Below, piece after piece: positions 13,992 to 15,938 of a stretch of DNA of 15,938 nucleotides (its first letter is position 1; each line of letters begins with the position of its first letter). The notes beneath the pieces were generated by a model that ran no database searches, was not told where the DNA came from, and saw only the letters and a list, made by a program, of their open reading frames with translations. The DNA lies in assembly GCA_018711985.1 (NCBI GenBank), contig DVHS01000218.1, positions 1-15,938 on the forward strand, written 5' to 3'. The position numbers and the translations under genes were made by a program. This stretch comes from Egerieenecus merdigallinarum. GTDB taxonomy: Bacteria; Bacillota; Clostridia; Christensenellales; Aristaeellaceae.

Positions 13992-15073
13992 GTTTGATTC
14001 TCCCGCTTCTGTTGTTCAAATTCGCCGGGGGTCATGCCGGTGTATTTCTTGAACACCTGGCAGAAATAGCTCTTGTTGGGGTAGCCGCAGGCCTGGCTGA
14101 TCTCCTGGAGGGTGCCATGCACCGGCGGGGTGAGCAGCTCCTGGGCCTTCTCCATGCGCGTGCGGGTCAAAAAGGTGGAGAAGTGCTGCCCGGTCTTTTC
14201 ATGGAACAGCCGGCAGAAGTACGCCGGGGTCAGCCCCAGGGAACGGCTGAGGTTCCCCTGGGAATAGGGCAGGGAGCAGTCCGCCTGGATGCCGGCAATC
14301 ACCCGCTCAATGGGCGCCTGATTGCCCGTGGCGGGGCAGGCGCGCAGGGCTTCGGGCAAATGCCCCAGCCAGTCCAGCAGCGCTTCCCGGGGTTTCCGGG
14401 CCATTTCCTGCAGGCGAAGGCCCTCGGTGAGCTTTTCCAGGGACACTTCCGCGTGCTGGCTCCAGATAGCCTCAATCAGCAGGGGCACAAAGGCGAAGCA
14501 CACGCGGCTGAGCTCCTGTTCCCCCCGCAGCGCACGGGAAACATATCCCGCCAGGGCCGCGTACTGCCGCCGCTTGAGGATGGTTTGCAGCCGGGTCCGG
14601 TGCTGCCGCGCCAGCGCGGGGGAAATCGGGTTGACCGTGGTCCACCACTCCGCGCTCTCCGTCAGCTCCTGGCTCGCCACCGCCGTTTGCGGGTCCTCCT
14701 CCTCACGGCCCACCAGCAGGGTGCCCTCCTGTTCCAGCATCAGATAACATTTTTCCGTCAGGGCGTGCATGCAAAGCCACAGTGCCACATCACGATGGGT
14801 CTTGGCCGGGTACTGCGTGCAGCATACCAGCAGGGTGAAGGCGTCCTCATCCTCCTCCCGGCAGGCACAGACGCCCAGCATGCACATGGAGGACCGGGCA
14901 TATTCCTGCAGCTGCGCCCGTTGCTCCTCGGGCAATGGAATATCCGCCTCCCAGCGCAGAAGCCGCCAGCCATAAACCGGCCCCAGGGCTTCCAATTCTT
15001 CCTCGGGCATGGTTTCCCCCGCCAGGATACGCCGCGCCCATTCCTCCAGGGCGGTATCACGGGACATCGTCAT
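13988..15073 (-). CDS. AraC/XylS family transcriptional regulator
   Basis: 361 residues. The C-terminal ~90 residues are a double helix-turn-helix AraC domain: first helix pair LSRSLGLTPAYFCRLFHEKTG (about 275-295, cited as LSRSLGLTPAYFC and RLFHEKTG), second GTLQEISQACGYPNKSYFCQ (about 320-339), then VFKKYTGMTPGEF, the hallmark C-terminal signature. The N-terminal ~260 residues match no domain I recognise and contain many cysteines (for example MCMLGVCAC near 63-71), so the ligand is unknown; a cupin-like sugar pocket is not evident. AGGGGG lies nine bases before the first ATG. The stop overlaps the MFS gene start by 4 bp, so the regulator and transporter share one transcript and probably one control circuit. 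Confidence 0.9.
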   Translation of the reverse strand: MTMSRDTALEEWARRILAGETMPEEELEALGPVYGWRLLRWEADIPLPEEQRAQLQEYARSSMCMLGVCACREEDEDAFTLLVCCTQYPAKTHRDVALWLCMHALTEKCYLMLEQEGTLLVGREEEDPQTAVASQELTESAEWWTTVNPISPALARQHRTRLQTILKRRQYAALAGYVSRALRGEQELSRVCFAFVPLLIEAIWSQHAEVSLEKLTEGLRLQEMARKPREALLDWLGHLPEALRACPATGNQAPIERVIAGIQADCSLPYSQGNLSRSLGLTPAYFCRLFHEKTGQHFSTFLTRTRMEKAQELLTPPVHGTLQEISQACGYPNKSYFCQVFKKYTGMTPGEFEQQKRENQT

Positions 15074-15376
15074 TTGCTTGAACCCCCTGTTTCATTTCGT
15101 CCACCGGTACGGCACATATCATCCGTAGAAATACCCATGATGCCGTATTGTATATTGTAGCGTGAAACCGCACATTTGAAAAGAAGCATGGCAGGTATTT
15201 CTTTATTTTTGTGGATTCTCCATGAAAAAGGTTCCCATGAATCGTATTATCACGCTAATACAGAAAAGCGGTCGCCACCCGGCAATCCCCGGAGGAATAG
15301 CCGTCTGGGCCGCACGATTCCGAATCAGCCTGCCGCGCCCGCCACGCCGGGGTCTCCCGTTGTGGATTTACAATAT
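15074..15376. other. Intergenic region between araC-type gene and rRNA terminator
   Basis: About 300 bp without a gene. It holds the promoter listed at 15154-15182 and a leader of about 75 bases for the regulator. The rest is AT-richer than the coding DNA around it. Short open frames on the plus strand starting near 15176-15222 have no ribosome site and run into the 5S rRNA, so they are not genes. Confidence 0.6.
15154..15182 (-). promoter_or_regulatory. Probable promoter of the AraC-MFS transcript
   Basis: Minus strand: TTTTCA (15177-15182), a 17-base spacer and TACAAT (15154-15159). A second TACAAT, as TATACAAT, overlaps just downstream (15147-15154), so two start sites are possible. The distance to the ATG is about 75 bases. 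Confidence 0.5.
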
Positions 15377-15404
15377 AAAAAAAAGAGAAGCATCACTGCT
15401 TCTC
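15377..15404 (-). terminator. Intrinsic terminator of the rRNA operon
   Basis: On the minus strand, GAGAAGCA and TGCTTCTC form a perfect 8-bp stem with a 4-base loop (15385-15404), followed by eight consecutive T's (A's at 15377-15384). It lies about 10 bases after the 3' end of 5S rRNA. Confidence 0.95.
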
Positions 15405-15413
15405 CTATATGGA

Positions 15414-15531
15414 TTCCGGCAACGTCCTACTCTCCCGGGCCGTGTCCAGCCAAGTACCATCGGCGCTGAAGGGCTTAACTTCTGTGTTCGGTATGGGAAC
15501 AGGTGGAACCCCTTCGCCATCATCACCGGAA
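15414..15531 (-). rRNA. rrf: 5S ribosomal RNA
   Basis: About 118 bases on the minus strand. The ends TTCCGGTGATGATGG and GTTGCCGGAA pair as the terminal stem, and the diagnostic internal stretches CCCATACCGAACACAGAAGT and GATGGTACTTGG are present, as is GGGAGAGTAGGACG near the 3' end. It is the last gene of the rRNA operon, with the terminator just beyond. Confidence 0.95.
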
Positions 15532-15635
15532 ACTGTGAACTTTTTCTTTCCTCGCACCCTGACAACTGCACAGCTATTCGATTTGAACTTCCTTGCCTTT
15601 TCTCCAATTAGTCTCCCTAGACTTTGCGTGCAATC

Positions 15636-15938
<303 letters not shown>

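Noticed and set aside
15222..15611. Small open frame starting ATGAAAAAGG in the region before 5S rRNA
   Set aside because: No ribosome site, and the frame runs through the rRNA terminator and the 5S gene.

Overview
The window (about 15.9 kb, GC-rich coding DNA) looks like the chromosome of a spore-forming clostridial Firmicute, probably a high-GC, host-associated anaerobe. The grounds are an IreB phosphoprotein, a SipL-type spore-envelope protein (SPOCS repeats plus LysM), a SpoIID/LytB-type glycan hydrolase, the Firmicute rsmG-noc gene pair, strong GGAGG-type ribosome binding sites, and Firmicute-like 5S and 23S rRNA. A closer taxonomic placement cannot be made from what is visible.

Left part (1-1545): a G-run/C-run element and a strong minus-strand terminator lie next to a minus-strand operon of ireB and an aldo/keto reductase that carries a C-terminal two-cluster ferredoxin domain; the two genes overlap by 4 bp. 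Centre-left (1700-3855): a plus-strand bicistron behind an extended -10 promoter encodes a beta-lactamase-fold serine hydrolase and a pectin methylesterase. Neither has a signal peptide, which suggests de-esterification of imported pectin oligosaccharides in the cytoplasm. It collides tail to tail (12 bp overlap) with the minus-strand sipL-like gene.

Centre (5383-8792): divergent promoters separate sipL from a plus-strand run of radC, a DUF218/YdcF-like membrane-anchored gene, rsmG and noc. The first three are tightly packed. noc is set apart by a 230 bp leader that reads open but is probably not translated; a GTG start at 7956 behind an AGGAGG site gives a normal-length Noc. This Noc lacks a membrane-targeting N-terminus and has changed residues in the motifs that bind CTP in its relatives.

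Right part (8801-15938) is entirely minus strand. Read in the direction of transcription it has the 3' end of a 23S rRNA gene, a 5S rRNA gene and a canonical rRNA terminator; then a promoter driving an AraC-type regulator that overlaps an MFS transporter gene; then a small unrecognised gene; a large secreted SpoIID-like protein with a Pro/Thr-rich segment inserted inside its catalytic domain and two duplicated SH3b modules; and a second MFS transporter that converges on noc.

I see no CRISPR array, transposase, phage or defence cassette. The content is mostly core housekeeping, sporulation and envelope genes with a few metabolic additions. The observations most worth following are the split SpoIID domain, the divergent Noc, the small possible thioredoxin-fold protein, and the G4/hairpin element at the left edge.
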